Positions 36,041-44,284 of a stretch of DNA of 64,000 nucleotides are shown piece after piece. Both the position numbers and the translations under genes were made by a program. This DNA comes from CAWDMC01 sp963803295. Its GTDB lineage: Bacteria; Acidobacteriota; Terriglobia; UBA7540. The number at the start of each line of letters is the position of its first letter. The first letter of the stretch is position 1. The stretch spans positions 62,001 to 126,000 of the forward strand of contig CAWDMC010000024.1 of assembly GCA_963803295.1 (NCBI GenBank), in the 5' to 3' direction. The notes beneath the pieces are model-generated. The model did not search any database and had not been told where the DNA came from. It worked only from the letters and a program-made list of their open reading frames with translations.

Positions 36041-37060
36041 TCATGCATCCAGATCGCGCGTGTCGAGGCGTCCTTCAGCCTGGAGCCTCCAGAACAATTC
36101 CGCCGTCTGCTGGATACCCTCTTCGAGCGGCGTTCGCGGTATTGAACCAAGATCCGCCGCCAGAAGGCTGTCATCGAGATTGCTGGCGATCGGCAACGAA
36201 ATACCCTGAGTCCTGACCATGCCGCCGGCCCCCGGAACCGCCTTCTCGAGTGCGGTGATGAACGCTTCGGTCGTGATGACACTGCCGCGCAAAGTGTAGA
36301 CGCGCGCGCCCGGCTGATCGGAGTCTGCGCACCAGAGAAAAATTTTGGCGGTGTCATCGACGTATTGCAGATCGATCGATCCGCTGAAGCGAATGGTAAA
36401 CGGCCGTCCCAGCACACTGGCTTTGATGGCCTTGGTGGGATCGGAGGTCAATCCCTGATCGCGCCCCACTCCGTAGACCGCCCACGGCCGCAGGCTCGCG
36501 CTCGACAGGCCGTCCACCTGGTAGTACACCCGAGCGTTGCCTTCGTTACATTGCTTGAATACGCCGTAGTGAGTGCCGGGCTGGAGCGCCGCGCCTTCGG
36601 CCACCATGCCGCGCCCGTAGAACTCCTCAGGTCCGAACACGGCGGCGGAGCTCGCGTAAACAATGCGCTTCACCAGGTCGCGTCGTCGTCGAGCCACTTC
36701 GAAGACGTTCAACGTGCCTACCACGTTGACCAGGCCGCCAAGCGGCGGGTTCTTGGCGCAGGCCGGCACCTGCAGTGCGGCAAGATGAATGATGTGGCTG
36801 ATGCCATGAGCGGCCACGGTTCGATCGATGTCCTCAAAGCTGGTGACGTCACCGCGAATGAAGGTGATGCGTTCGCGGCTCGATGCCGGCAACAGGGCTG
36901 CCAGGCGGCCGGAATCGGTGTCGACATCGAAAATGTAGGGGCGATCGCCGCGCTCCACTAGGTTCTTGACGATCCAGGCGCCGATGCAGCCTTTGGCGCC
37001 AGTGACGAGATATCGCGCTTCACCTCGCGAGGGGGAGGTGGATCCATTCGACTGGGTCAT
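36041..37060 (-). CDS. NAD-dependent epimerase/dehydratase-like SDR
   Basis: A 339-residue extended SDR. The Rossmann motif YLVTGAKGCIGAWIVKNL is at residues 17-34, then FDVDTD, HIIHLAALQVPACAKNP, the catalytic Ser in VYASSAAVFG, and the Tyr-Lys pair in THYGVFKQCNEGNAR. FSGSIDLQYVDDTAKIFLW in the C-terminal half fits UDP-glucose-4-epimerase or uronate dehydrogenase relatives. It is upstream of the zinc dehydrogenase and UxaA-like genes on the same strand, with a 159-base gap. Oxidation of a sugar or uronate for that pathway is a reasonable guess, but nucleotide-sugar epimerisation is not excluded. Confidence 0.86.
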   Translation of the reverse strand: MTQSNGSTSPSRGEARYLVTGAKGCIGAWIVKNLVERGDRPYIFDVDTDSGRLAALLPASSRERITFIRGDVTSFEDIDRTVAAHGISHIIHLAALQVPACAKNPPLGGLVNVVGTLNVFEVARRRRDLVKRIVYASSAAVFGPEEFYGRGMVAEGAALQPGTHYGVFKQCNEGNARVYYQVDGLSSASLRPWAVYGVGRDQGLTSDPTKAIKASVLGRPFTIRFSGSIDLQYVDDTAKIFLWCADSDQPGARVYTLRGSVITTEAFITALEKAVPGAGGMVRTQGISLPIASNLDDSLLAADLGSIPRTPLEEGIQQTAELFWRLQAEGRLDTRDLDA

Positions 37061-37220
37061 GCAGGGGATTATAACAGGGATGTGTCGACGGGGTAGGGTG
37101 GCTCAATATGGTCGGGCAGGAGAGGAGTACCTCGTTGCTCCCCCCTTCAGAGGAGGCAGAGGAGGAGGGGGCAGGTGGTGGTGCTGAATGCCCACGATGC
37201 GAATGCATATCATCCTCTGT

Positions 37221-37370
37221 CTAAAACCAGTCGCTGCGGTAGGCGATCCACCAGGAAACGAACCCGATCGGCACCGTCGCCACGATGCCCCAAACCAGGG
37301 GCAGGCACAGGTCCGCGATAAGCCCAAGAATAACGAAAGACAGCCAGAAGACCTTGCGGCGATCAAGCAT
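37221..37370 (-). CDS. Small membrane protein, 49 residues
   Basis: A short gene reading MLDRRKVFWLSFVILGLIAD, with a second hydrophobic stretch and the ending WWIAYRSDWF. AGGAG lies five bases before the ATG, which is ideal spacing. The peptide has a basic start (MLDRRK), a hydrophobic stretch over about residues 8-39 long enough for one long or two short membrane helices, and an aromatic C-terminus (SWWIAYRSDWF). The good ribosome-binding site and the membrane-like composition make it a believable gene despite its size. Function is unknown. It is separate from the epimerase operon and divergent from the next hypothetical gene. Confidence 0.68.
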   Translation of the reverse strand: MLDRRKVFWLSFVILGLIADLCLPLVWGIVATVPIGFVSWWIAYRSDWF

Positions 37371-37497
37371 TAAGGCTCCTACCGGCGATGCTCCCATTTA
37401 TGTTAGTCCATCGTCAGACTCGTTGGCCGGATTTCATAGCCCGTCCTCCGTTAGCCGTGTATACTGGCGTGCGACTTCGTAAGCAGCGGAGGCGATA

Positions 37498-38295
37498 ATG
37501 CGCAATCGAACGATTCCCCGGAGCTTTGCCTGTTTGTGTCTGGTTTCGATTGCGGCGCTTCCAAACTTTAGTTGTAGCAGTGGTTCCCAACCACCCCATG
37601 ACCAGCCGTCGCCCCAGGCGCAGCCAGAGCCGACCCCTCCACCCCCTCCTCCGCCCTCGGAGGCGCCTCCCCCCCCGAAAACTCACCCGGTGCACGGGAT
37701 CAAGAAACCACCTACGGCTGCCACCCGTCCGGCCCCTTCCGTAAATCTCTCGGCTGTTGACGAGATTCTGCGGCAGTTGCCCACCGGCAACATTGCTTTC
37801 AACGTGCCGGATACGATGGTCATGGGCCGGACTTACGGGATTCACCTTGTGCTTTCGCCCCGCAAGTCGATCCAGGATCTCCAGGCCGAGCTTCAGCAAA
37901 AGGTCGAGGGTCACGATGAGCTACAAGGCGCGACCGTCAGCATCGCGCCCGAAATGGAGGCGCGGCTCACCGGTCAGGACTTCAAGATCGATGCGGTTAC
38001 CCCGGAACGGCAGGCAGTCAGCAACGAGCGAGGCACGGATTGGCAGTGGGACATCAGTGCGACAAAACAAGGAAACCAAGAGCTCCACCTCACTTTGAAC
38101 GTAATCCTCACGGTCAACGGCGCCTCGCTGCCCCACTCACTCCAGACCTTCGATCGCCGCATCACTGTTCGCGTTACCTGGGGCCAGCGCTTGTCGGGAT
38201 TCATCGGCACGAACTGGCAATGGCTGTGGACGGTGCTCGTAGTCCCGCTGGCCGCCTGGATCTGGCAGGCGCTGAAGAAGCGCAAGCGCGCTTGA
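37498..38295 (+). CDS. Pro-rich envelope protein with C-terminal membrane anchor, unknown function
   Basis: A 265-residue protein with a hydrophobic N-terminal segment (ACLCLVSIAALPNFSCSS) that resembles a signal peptide. The NFSC ending is a weak lipobox, so lipidation is doubtful. Residues about 33-80 are a Pro-rich spacer with runs of seven and four prolines. A globular domain follows (about 80-225) with LPTGNIAFNVPDTMVMGRTY and LQTFDRRITVRVTWGQR. A final membrane helix (TNWQWLWTVLVVPLAAWIWQ) ends in the basic KKRKRA. The layout suggests a domain held across the periplasm. GGAGG is five bases ahead of the ATG. I do not recognise the domain. Confidence 0.75.
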   Translation: MRNRTIPRSFACLCLVSIAALPNFSCSSGSQPPHDQPSPQAQPEPTPPPPPPPSEAPPPPKTHPVHGIKKPPTAATRPAPSVNLSAVDEILRQLPTGNIAFNVPDTMVMGRTYGIHLVLSPRKSIQDLQAELQQKVEGHDELQGATVSIAPEMEARLTGQDFKIDAVTPERQAVSNERGTDWQWDISATKQGNQELHLTLNVILTVNGASLPHSLQTFDRRITVRVTWGQRLSGFIGTNWQWLWTVLVVPLAAWIWQALKKRKRA

Positions 38296-38336
38296 GGGCG
38301 AGCGCGACCCCAATCCCGCTGAAACCCCGCAGGGGA

Positions 38337-38957
38337 CTAAAGCCCAAGATGGTCCAGAAGAGCGCGAAAGGCGGTTCCGCGGTGGGACACCTCGAACTTC
38401 TGCCGGGCAGAAAGTTCTGCAAAGGTCTTGTCGAGAGGGGAATAGTAGAAGTAGGGGTCATATCCGAATCCGCCTAAGCCGCGAGGTTCGGTGAGGATCA
38501 CTCCATCCGCTCGGCCCTCAGTGATGGCGACGATCTCGCTTTGGCGGGCCAGGGCGATCACACAGATGTACTGGGCGGTACGCCGCGGGGCGGGCAAACC
38601 TGCAAGTTCCGCGAGCAGCCGGGCGTTGTTGGCATGGTCGTCCGAGTTCGGGGCATCAGCTGGAATCTCGCGCCGGGCGAGATCCAATTCCGCAAAACGG
38701 GCCGAGTGGACGCCGGGCGCGCCCCCGAGCGCATCCACCGCCAAGCCGGAGTCATCGGCGAAGACCAGGCCATCGGCGAAGCGGCTGTAATGCGAGGCCT
38801 TCTTGCGGGCGTTCTCAGCAAAGGTAGCGCCGTCCTCGACGCAGGGAGGTAAGCCATCCAATCCGGGGAGCGGCTCCACGTTGATGCCGCGCTCGGCCGC
38901 GGCCTGCTGGAACTCCCGCAGCTTGCCCGGATTTAGTGACGCGAGATAAAGGGTCAT
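38337..38957 (-). CDS. rdgB: Non-canonical purine NTP pyrophosphatase, RdgB/HAM1 family
   Basis: A 206-residue cytoplasmic housekeeping enzyme that hydrolyses ITP, dITP and XTP to monophosphates and so keeps damaged purines out of nucleic acids. The N-terminal LASLNPGKLREFQ loop binds the nucleotide. ARKKASHYSRFADGLVFADD and SGLAVDALGGAPGVHSARFA contain the metal-binding acidic residues, and LGGFGYDPYFYYSP with SHRGTAF completes the active site. I set the start at the ATG at 38957, because relatives begin just before this strand; the frame is open seven codons further. It follows rph by 26 bases, as in the gerM-rph-rdgB order of Bacillus subtilis. Confidence 0.94.
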   Translation of the reverse strand: MTLYLASLNPGKLREFQQAAAERGINVEPLPGLDGLPPCVEDGATFAENARKKASHYSRFADGLVFADDSGLAVDALGGAPGVHSARFAELDLARREIPADAPNSDDHANNARLLAELAGLPAPRRTAQYICVIALARQSEIVAITEGRADGVILTEPRGLGGFGYDPYFYYSPLDKTFAELSARQKFEVSHRGTAFRALLDHLGL

Positions 38958-38983
38958 AGGATCTGGCCGCTGGCGCACCTGAT

Positions 38984-39775
38984 TCAGATCTTGCGCGCCA
39001 CGGGCAGATCCATTTTCAGGATCGAGCGCTGCACTGCCAGTAGGTTCTCGATGCCCGGGCGGGCTAGATGGAGCAGTTGATTCAGCTCCTCGGTCGTGTA
39101 AGGACGTCCCTCAGCCGTTGCCTGCAGTTCGACCAACCCGCCTGATCCGGTCATCACCACGTTCATGTCGACCTCGGCATTGGAATCCTCAGCGTAGTTA
39201 AGGTCGAGCAGGTTTTCCCCGCCCACGATTCCCACGCTGAGCGCGGCGACATAGTCCCTCAAGGGCAGCCGCTTCAGCACGCCCAACTCCAGCAGCTTGG
39301 CAAAGGCGAGTCCTATGGCCACCAGGGCGCCGGTGATAGAGGCAGTGCGGGTGCCGCCATCCGCCCGGATCACATCGCAGTCGATCCAGAGGGTGCGCTC
39401 ACCCAGCGCATCCAGATCGGTAACGGCGCGCAGCGAACGGCCGATCAGCCGCTGGATTTCCATGGTGCGACCGCCCTGCCGTCCTCGCGTGGCCTCGCGG
39501 GGCGTCCGCGTGTCGGTAGAGCGGGGAATCATGGCGTATTCACTGGTGATCCAACCTTTACCCTGGCCCTTCATGAACATGGGAACTCCGCTTTCGACGC
39601 TGGCCGTGCAGATCACTTGAGTCGAGCCCAGCCGGATCAGCGCCGAGCCCTCGGCGGAGGAAATGTAGTTCGGAGTGATCTCCACCGGCCGCATCTCCGC
39701 CGGACGGCGCTGGTCGCCACGTATGAGTTTCCCGCCGGAGTAAAGCAACCCGCTGATAACTTTCGGGGTCGACAA
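38984..39775 (-). CDS. rph: Ribonuclease PH
   Basis: A 263-residue phosphorolytic 3'-5' exoribonuclease that trims tRNA 3' ends, forming a hexameric ring in the cytoplasm. Characteristic stretches are GSALIRLGSTQVICTASVES, GWITSEYAMIPRSTDTRTPR, then RTMEIQRLIGRSLRAVTDLD, and WIDCDVIRADGGTRTASITG. YAEDSNAEVDMNVVMTGSGG follows, with the metal-binding Asp residues. The start is a TTG at 39775, with GAGGTGA four bases upstream. It is the third gene of a leftward run amidase, GerMN protein, rph, rdgB, with a 198-base gap before it. Confidence 0.95.
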   Translation of the reverse strand: MSTPKVISGLLYSGGKLIRGDQRRPAEMRPVEITPNYISSAEGSALIRLGSTQVICTASVESGVPMFMKGQGKGWITSEYAMIPRSTDTRTPREATRGRQGGRTMEIQRLIGRSLRAVTDLDALGERTLWIDCDVIRADGGTRTASITGALVAIGLAFAKLLELGVLKRLPLRDYVAALSVGIVGGENLLDLNYAEDSNAEVDMNVVMTGSGGLVELQATAEGRPYTTEELNQLLHLARPGIENLLAVQRSILKMDLPVARKI

Positions 39776-39973
39776 ATCTCACCTCAGTTCTGGAGCAGCC
39801 TGGGAGCGGGAGGGCATCCGACCGCCTCTTCAACAGGCATCTAGAGTTTGACTAGGGTCACAGGATTCGAGGGGTGAAGTCAAGGACATTGTCGGGCACG
39901 AAGGGAGGCCGCCGGCTGTGGCCAGTTGTGGCCGGCTGTGGAATGCCGTAGGGACTTTCTCAGGGGGGCATAC

Positions 39974-40594
39974 TCACTCGGGCTTCCCGATTAGCGAGGG
40001 ATTTGGCTCAAAGGCTTGGCTCAAGTCAATATGGCCATCCAGCGTATCGACGTCCTCATCTTGCACCAGGATGCGCACCTTCTTGACCGAGGCGATGTTG
40101 GCCGTGAGTGAGTCTACCAGCGAGTAGACCGCCAGCAATTCGCTCTCGATGCCGGGATCAAGCCCGTTTCTCACGTCGCTCGCGAAATCGACCACGGCGG
40201 TGCCATCGGAAGTGAGGAAAACGGCGCGAATCGTCGCCGATGCCGGCAGGGCGCGGGCATAGCCCTTGTGGGAGCCTTCGATCAAACCTAGCAGGATCTC
40301 GCGCGCGCGGTCGACGTCCTCTTTGGGCCAAGTGATCGGACGCGATTCGCCCACCAGGGTCCCGCTGTTATAGTCGGGGAAATAGAGCACCACCGCCTGG
40401 TTCGGTCCGCCCTGAGGTTGCAGCGCCACTTGGCTCAGTCGAGTACGGGCCTCCTGTTCGCTGCCGAAGCTCTCGAAAAAAGTGTGATGGGCCAGGACGC
40501 GCAGATAGAGCACAGCGGCAATAACCACGCCCAGCGTCACCGCCAGCACGATCTTGGTGGTGCGTGACATACCCGAGTTTGGTAGGGTGCTCAT
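39974..40594 (-). CDS. GerMN-domain membrane-anchored protein
   Basis: A 206-residue protein anchored by an N-terminal helix (TKIVLAVTLGVVIAAVLYLR). The GerMN domain lies outside the membrane (about residues 60-190): QAVVLYFPDYNSGTLVGESR, then AREILLGLIEGSHKGYARAL and IRAVFLTSDGTAVVDFASDV. The domain is known from the spore germination protein GerM and from lipoproteins such as LpqB, but it is common in non-sporulating bacteria. Its position downstream of the cell-wall amidase and upstream of rph suggests a peptidoglycan-related role. The start at 40594 is one of two close ATG choices (the other is 40570). Confidence 0.86.
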   Translation of the reverse strand: MSTLPNSGMSRTTKIVLAVTLGVVIAAVLYLRVLAHHTFFESFGSEQEARTRLSQVALQPQGGPNQAVVLYFPDYNSGTLVGESRPITWPKEDVDRAREILLGLIEGSHKGYARALPASATIRAVFLTSDGTAVVDFASDVRNGLDPGIESELLAVYSLVDSLTANIASVKKVRILVQDEDVDTLDGHIDLSQAFEPNPSLIGKPE

Positions 40595-40687
40595 CGTAGG
40601 GACGTACCTTGCGGAAGCCTGAGAGCGGGGACAACGCGCGGCCGTCGGTTTGCAGCCGGGCACGCACAACGCCAGCCCTAGATCAGA

Positions 40688-42190
40688 TTACTGGATCCCT
40701 TGGCCTTGGATCGCCTGGACCACTGCCGTGGCGAATTGCTGCTGAAAGCTCGGGTCGGTGAGGGGCGCAGGATCTACATCCGGCGACAACGTTCCCACCT
40801 CAATGGCCACGGCAGGTGCATTGACGCTGCGCAGGACGCGGACTGGCGCTGGCGACGGTCCAGCCACGGCGACGCCGCTGATACCGCTGAGGCGAGCCTT
40901 CATCGCTTCTCCCAGGGCGCGACTGGAAGCCAGATGCGCCATTTGCAGATCATCCCATCTGCGGAACAGAGTCTGGCGAGCTTCTCCACCTTGCATCTGA
41001 TCCGATGCAGGGTTCTGGTAGGTGTAGATCATGAGCCGAGGCGACTTGGCGCCTGCTGGCCCCAGGTTGCCGGCATGAAAGCTGACAAAGGCAATTGGAC
41101 GAGCCCGGTTCGCGGTGGCATCACGATCGTCGGGGCCGGGGCTGGCGTCGCCCGGCCGGGTGAGAACCACTTGGTACTTCTTGGTGGCGGCCAGCCCGGC
41201 GCTTACCTGTTCGACCAGTTGTGATACGAAATCCTTTTCGTGCATGCCATTTTTGGCGCGCGCTCCCGTGTCAGCGCCACCGTGGCCGGCGTCGAGCACC
41301 ACGGAGGGCAAAGCCGGCGCGGGCGCCGGGGCATGCTGTGGTGGCGCAGGAGCTGCGGTAGAAGCGGCCGGCGCCGTCTGAGTCTGCTGCACAGGCGGCG
41401 GAGGCGCGGCGGGCTTCTTCAGTTCGGCCACCACGGTTTTCCCGCCCGCCGCCAGCGTGGCGTAGAAATCGAGACCCGAGCCCCCGGGGGTGAGTATCAA
41501 CTTCGGCAGTCCGTCGGAGTCATCGAACTGGAGCCCGGTCGCATAAGGGTTCTGGAACCCGAATGTGGACTGAGGCGGCTGCACCGGGTGGGCGCCTAGA
41601 AAAAGGATGTACTTGCCGTTTGAGGAGGCGGTCCGCAGGGTTACAGGCGCGGCAAAACTGAAAACGAGTTTTGCCCCCGCGGGCTCCGGCTCCAGACGTG
41701 CCACAAAACTATTCGATCGTACCCCACCGATGAAAGCGCGCTTACTGCCCGAATGGTAGTCGATCTGCTGGCGAGATACGACCGGCAGCACGACGTCGAG
41801 AAATTCGATTGGCACCATCCACTGTCCGTTCTCGACCGCCACCGGACGCGAGAGTTGGCGCGTCATCTTATCGATCTTCACCTTGCGATCGTTGATTTGC
41901 AGCCGCAGCTCGTTTGCTTCAAAATAGATGTGAAGCTGCTTGCCCTTCTCCTCCCAGCCCTGCACCTTTCCGGCGAGGTTCAGCACCTCGAGCACGGGTA
42001 GATAAGGGGCGCTGTCAATTGTCTGCAACGGTACCACCCGGCTCTGATTAGGCAGATAGAAGACAAAGTTCTCGCCGCTGAGATTGGCGGTTGGCCAGAG
42101 AAAAAGGCCAAAGGCCGCAGTTATAACCAGGGCGGAGAGAATGACGCGCCGACGGGAGCCCAATCCCAACGATTTGATGTTAAAGCGCAA
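40688..42190 (-). CDS. N-acetylmuramoyl-L-alanine amidase (Amidase_3) with N-terminal AMIN/copper-amine-oxidase-like domains
   Basis: A 500-residue exported or membrane-anchored peptidoglycan amidase. An N-terminal helix (VILSALVITAAFGLFLW) is followed by a domain like the copper amine oxidase N-terminal domain (about 40-150), then an AMIN-like beta domain (160-260). A Pro/Ala linker leads to the zinc-dependent catalytic domain (about 295-500). Zinc ligands are in SVVLDAGHGGADTGA (His), HEKDFVSQ (Glu) and FVSFHAGNL (His, usually SIHAN); the catalytic Glu is in AVAIEVGTLS. It cleaves the bond between muramic acid and the stem peptide. The start is a TTG without a clear ribosome-binding site, so the N-terminus is less certain. 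Confidence 0.9.
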   Translation of the reverse strand: MRFNIKSLGLGSRRRVILSALVITAAFGLFLWPTANLSGENFVFYLPNQSRVVPLQTIDSAPYLPVLEVLNLAGKVQGWEEKGKQLHIYFEANELRLQINDRKVKIDKMTRQLSRPVAVENGQWMVPIEFLDVVLPVVSRQQIDYHSGSKRAFIGGVRSNSFVARLEPEPAGAKLVFSFAAPVTLRTASSNGKYILFLGAHPVQPPQSTFGFQNPYATGLQFDDSDGLPKLILTPGGSGLDFYATLAAGGKTVVAELKKPAAPPPPVQQTQTAPAASTAAPAPPQHAPAPAPALPSVVLDAGHGGADTGARAKNGMHEKDFVSQLVEQVSAGLAATKKYQVVLTRPGDASPGPDDRDATANRARPIAFVSFHAGNLGPAGAKSPRLMIYTYQNPASDQMQGGEARQTLFRRWDDLQMAHLASSRALGEAMKARLSGISGVAVAGPSPAPVRVLRSVNAPAVAIEVGTLSPDVDPAPLTDPSFQQQFATAVVQAIQGQGIQ

Positions 42191-42435
42191 ATCTAAATCA
42201 GGGAGCGTTGCCTGCCTCCAGTGTTTGTTCTTAGCCCTTCGTCACCGTTCGCGTGCCGTCGTCACCAGATGTGAGGGCCACGAGTGCGCCCTGACACGGC
42301 CTCGTTACGCTCTGCCGAGTCCCGTGCTTCCCACCACCGAGTATAACGGAGAACTAATAACTGGGAAAACAGTGATGAAGAGAACCAGCGGTACCCGATT
42401 GCGGAGTATGCTAAGCTGGCCCCGAGGAGATGGAA

Positions 42436-42600
42436 ATGACCTTTGAGGAAGCAGGTAAGGCCGTGGATCAGGAAGTGAAGAAACTTGTCGAGTTCGTGGA
42501 CCAGAAGGTCCGGCCTCAGAGCCGTCGCGAGATGGCGGAACTGCTGCGGAAAGCCGCCGCTCATCTGGCGAAAGCGGCGGAGAGTCTGGAGAAGCCCTGA
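42436..42600 (+). CDS. Small helical protein, 54 residues, unknown function
   Basis: A short gene beginning MTFEEAGKAVDQEVKKLVEF and ending AAAHLAKAAESLEKP. GAGGAG lies six bases ahead of the ATG at 42436, a very good site; a second ATG at 42430 overlaps it. The peptide is strongly amphipathic and alpha-helical, with two helices around an RPQSRRE turn, and contains no membrane segment. Codon usage is like the neighbouring genes. It is 50 bases upstream of rlpA on the same strand and may be co-transcribed. Function is unknown. Confidence 0.66.
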   Translation: MTFEEAGKAVDQEVKKLVEFVDQKVRPQSRREMAELLRKAAAHLAKAAESLEKP

Positions 42601-42650
42601 TCTCAACCGTGCTCGGCGGCTAGGCCAATCTGAAAGCAAGACAGTCCCTC

Positions 42651-43421
42651 ATGGGTCTCATACGGGATTCACAGATAGGCTGCAAGTTCCTCCGGGCGGG
42701 GCTCGGAGTACTAGTGCTGTTCTCCGCGGGCTGCCTGCACCATCGTCAACGGCGAGCATCCGCTCCTGTCCCGGTGGCATCATCGCCAAGCGCTCCCACA
42801 CCGAAACCCTCGAAGCCCAGCGGCCCGGCTATAACCGGTGTTACCCCTCCCGGCACCATCGTACAGGGCGAAGAGGGCATCGCCACCTGGTACGGATACC
42901 CATATCACGGGCGCTATGCGTCGAGCGGCGAAGTCTACAACATGTATGACCTTACGGCCGCCCACCGCACCTTACCCTTCAACACCATGGTGCGGGTTCA
43001 CGATTTGGAGAACGGACGGACGGTCGATGTGCGCATCAACGATCGTGGTCCCTTTATCGAAGGCCGCATCATCGATCTGTCCTATACGGGTGCGCAGGCG
43101 ATCGATATGGTGGGCACGGGCAGCGCCCTGGTTCGCCTGGAGATCCTGAACCCCGGCCTTGTCTCGGGACCCGCCGCGGCGTCTGGCCTTTTTGGCGTGC
43201 AGGTAGGATCTTTCAGCGATCAGAGCCATGCTGAGCAGTTCAAACAGCGAATCGTAGCAGCAGGATTCAACCCTGTGAGCATCCAGACTGTCAATCGCGG
43301 TGATGTTACTCTCTACCGCGTGCGTGTGGGCAGCCAGAGCGAGGCTGCGGCGCGTGCCCTGGCTGGAAAACTAAAAGATGCGAACCTGGTCACGGAGACA
43401 TTTGTGGTCAGATTGAACTAA
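42651..43421 (+). CDS. rlpA: RlpA-like septal ring lytic transglycosylase with SPOR domain
   Basis: A 256-residue lipoprotein that cleaves naked glycan strands lacking stem peptides at the division septum. The signal ends in the lipobox LFSAGC near residue 28. A Pro-rich linker leads to the double-psi beta-barrel domain (about residues 75-165) with GIATWYGYPYHGRYASSGE, TLPFNTMVRV and VRINDRGPFIEGRIIDLS, which includes the catalytic Asp of the INDRGP motif. The C-terminal SPOR domain (about 178-256) begins LFGVQVGSFSDQSHAEQFKQ and binds denuded peptidoglycan. It follows the 54-residue gene and precedes a HIT-family gene. Confidence 0.93.
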   Translation: MGLIRDSQIGCKFLRAGLGVLVLFSAGCLHHRQRRASAPVPVASSPSAPTPKPSKPSGPAITGVTPPGTIVQGEEGIATWYGYPYHGRYASSGEVYNMYDLTAAHRTLPFNTMVRVHDLENGRTVDVRINDRGPFIEGRIIDLSYTGAQAIDMVGTGSALVRLEILNPGLVSGPAAASGLFGVQVGSFSDQSHAEQFKQRIVAAGFNPVSIQTVNRGDVTLYRVRVGSQSEAAARALAGKLKDANLVTETFVVRLN

Positions 43422-43459
43422 CTGACTATCGGGCGAACGAGGGCAACAACGGAGAACCA

Positions 43460-43804
43460 ATGGACAACTGCATCTTTTGCCGTATCATTGAAGGCAAGAC
43501 GGCTGCCAAAATCGCCTATGAGGATGAGCTGACACTAGCCTTACAGGATATTCGGCCGCAGTCGCCTGTACACCTGCTGGTGATCCCGCGTAAGCACATC
43601 GTCTCGCTCAACGAGGTGACCTCCGAAGATGAGCCGCTGGTAGGACATCTGTTCGCTGTCTCCGCTAAACTTGCCAGTGAGCGTGGCCTCGCGTCTCAGG
43701 GTTACCGGACCGTCGTCAACAACGGTTCTTGGGCCGGACAAAGCGTGTTCCACCTGCACGTCCACCTGATGGGCGGTCGCGTATTTCGATGGCCGCCCGG
43801 TTAA
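43460..43804 (+). CDS. HIT-family protein (HINT-like purine nucleoside phosphoramidase)
   Basis: A 114-residue cytoplasmic nucleotide hydrolase. The N-terminal CIFCRIIEG provides the zinc-binding Cys residues common in bacterial HINT proteins. HLLVIPRKHIVSLNEV follows, and the active-site motif HLHVHLMGGR (HxHxH) is complete. The length is exactly typical. GGAG lies about five bases before the ATG. It is 38 bases downstream of rlpA on the same strand. Confidence 0.94.
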   Translation: MDNCIFCRIIEGKTAAKIAYEDELTLALQDIRPQSPVHLLVIPRKHIVSLNEVTSEDEPLVGHLFAVSAKLASERGLASQGYRTVVNNGSWAGQSVFHLHVHLMGGRVFRWPPG

Positions 43805-43847
43805 GCGCCGCTGATGAGACTTGCTGGCGTCCGGCCCTATTGGAAGA

Positions 43848-44207
43848 CTAACCGGCTTGGCGGATCGCGGTCGCCGGCCTGACCCCATAGCGCTGGGTGG
43901 CATAGCCGACGATCAGTCCCACCATGCTCCCCGGCAGGATGATTGCAAAGTAGTGGCCGTGTTGTAGGCAAGCCACCAGAAGAGCAAGGAGAAACCCCAC
44001 CGTCAGACCGAACAAAATCCCCAGTGGCAACGAATTCACCTTGCGGGCGAAAACCCCAATTGCGACGCCAGCAATCACCCCTTTCAGGGTAGAGCCGATG
44101 ATGATTCCGGCGAGTTGTGTTCTCACCTCGGGCGTAAACCAGGCTGTCATTCCGTCCAGTGCACCAAGAATTGCTCCCGCCACAATACCCAGCAGCAGCT
44201 TGTTCAT
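43848..44207 (-). CDS. Small integral membrane protein, unknown function
   Basis: A 119-residue protein with about four membrane helices separated by short loops: LLLGIVAGAILGALDGM, IIIGSTLKGVIAGVAIGVFA, LGILFGLTVGFLLALLVA and IILPGSMVGLIVGYA. Helices are rich in Gly and Ala and contain GxxxG-like packing motifs. GGAGG is nine bases before the ATG. It converges with the HIT gene, and no partner is evident. I cannot assign a function. Confidence 0.78.
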   Translation of the reverse strand: MNKLLLGIVAGAILGALDGMTAWFTPEVRTQLAGIIIGSTLKGVIAGVAIGVFARKVNSLPLGILFGLTVGFLLALLVACLQHGHYFAIILPGSMVGLIVGYATQRYGVRPATAIRQAG

Positions 44208-44284
44208 CGAGCATTTCCTCCTTTGGGACCAGATTTTTTCCTGCTCGAGGTTCCTTACAACATCCCCGCAGAATCCTTTAGCTG

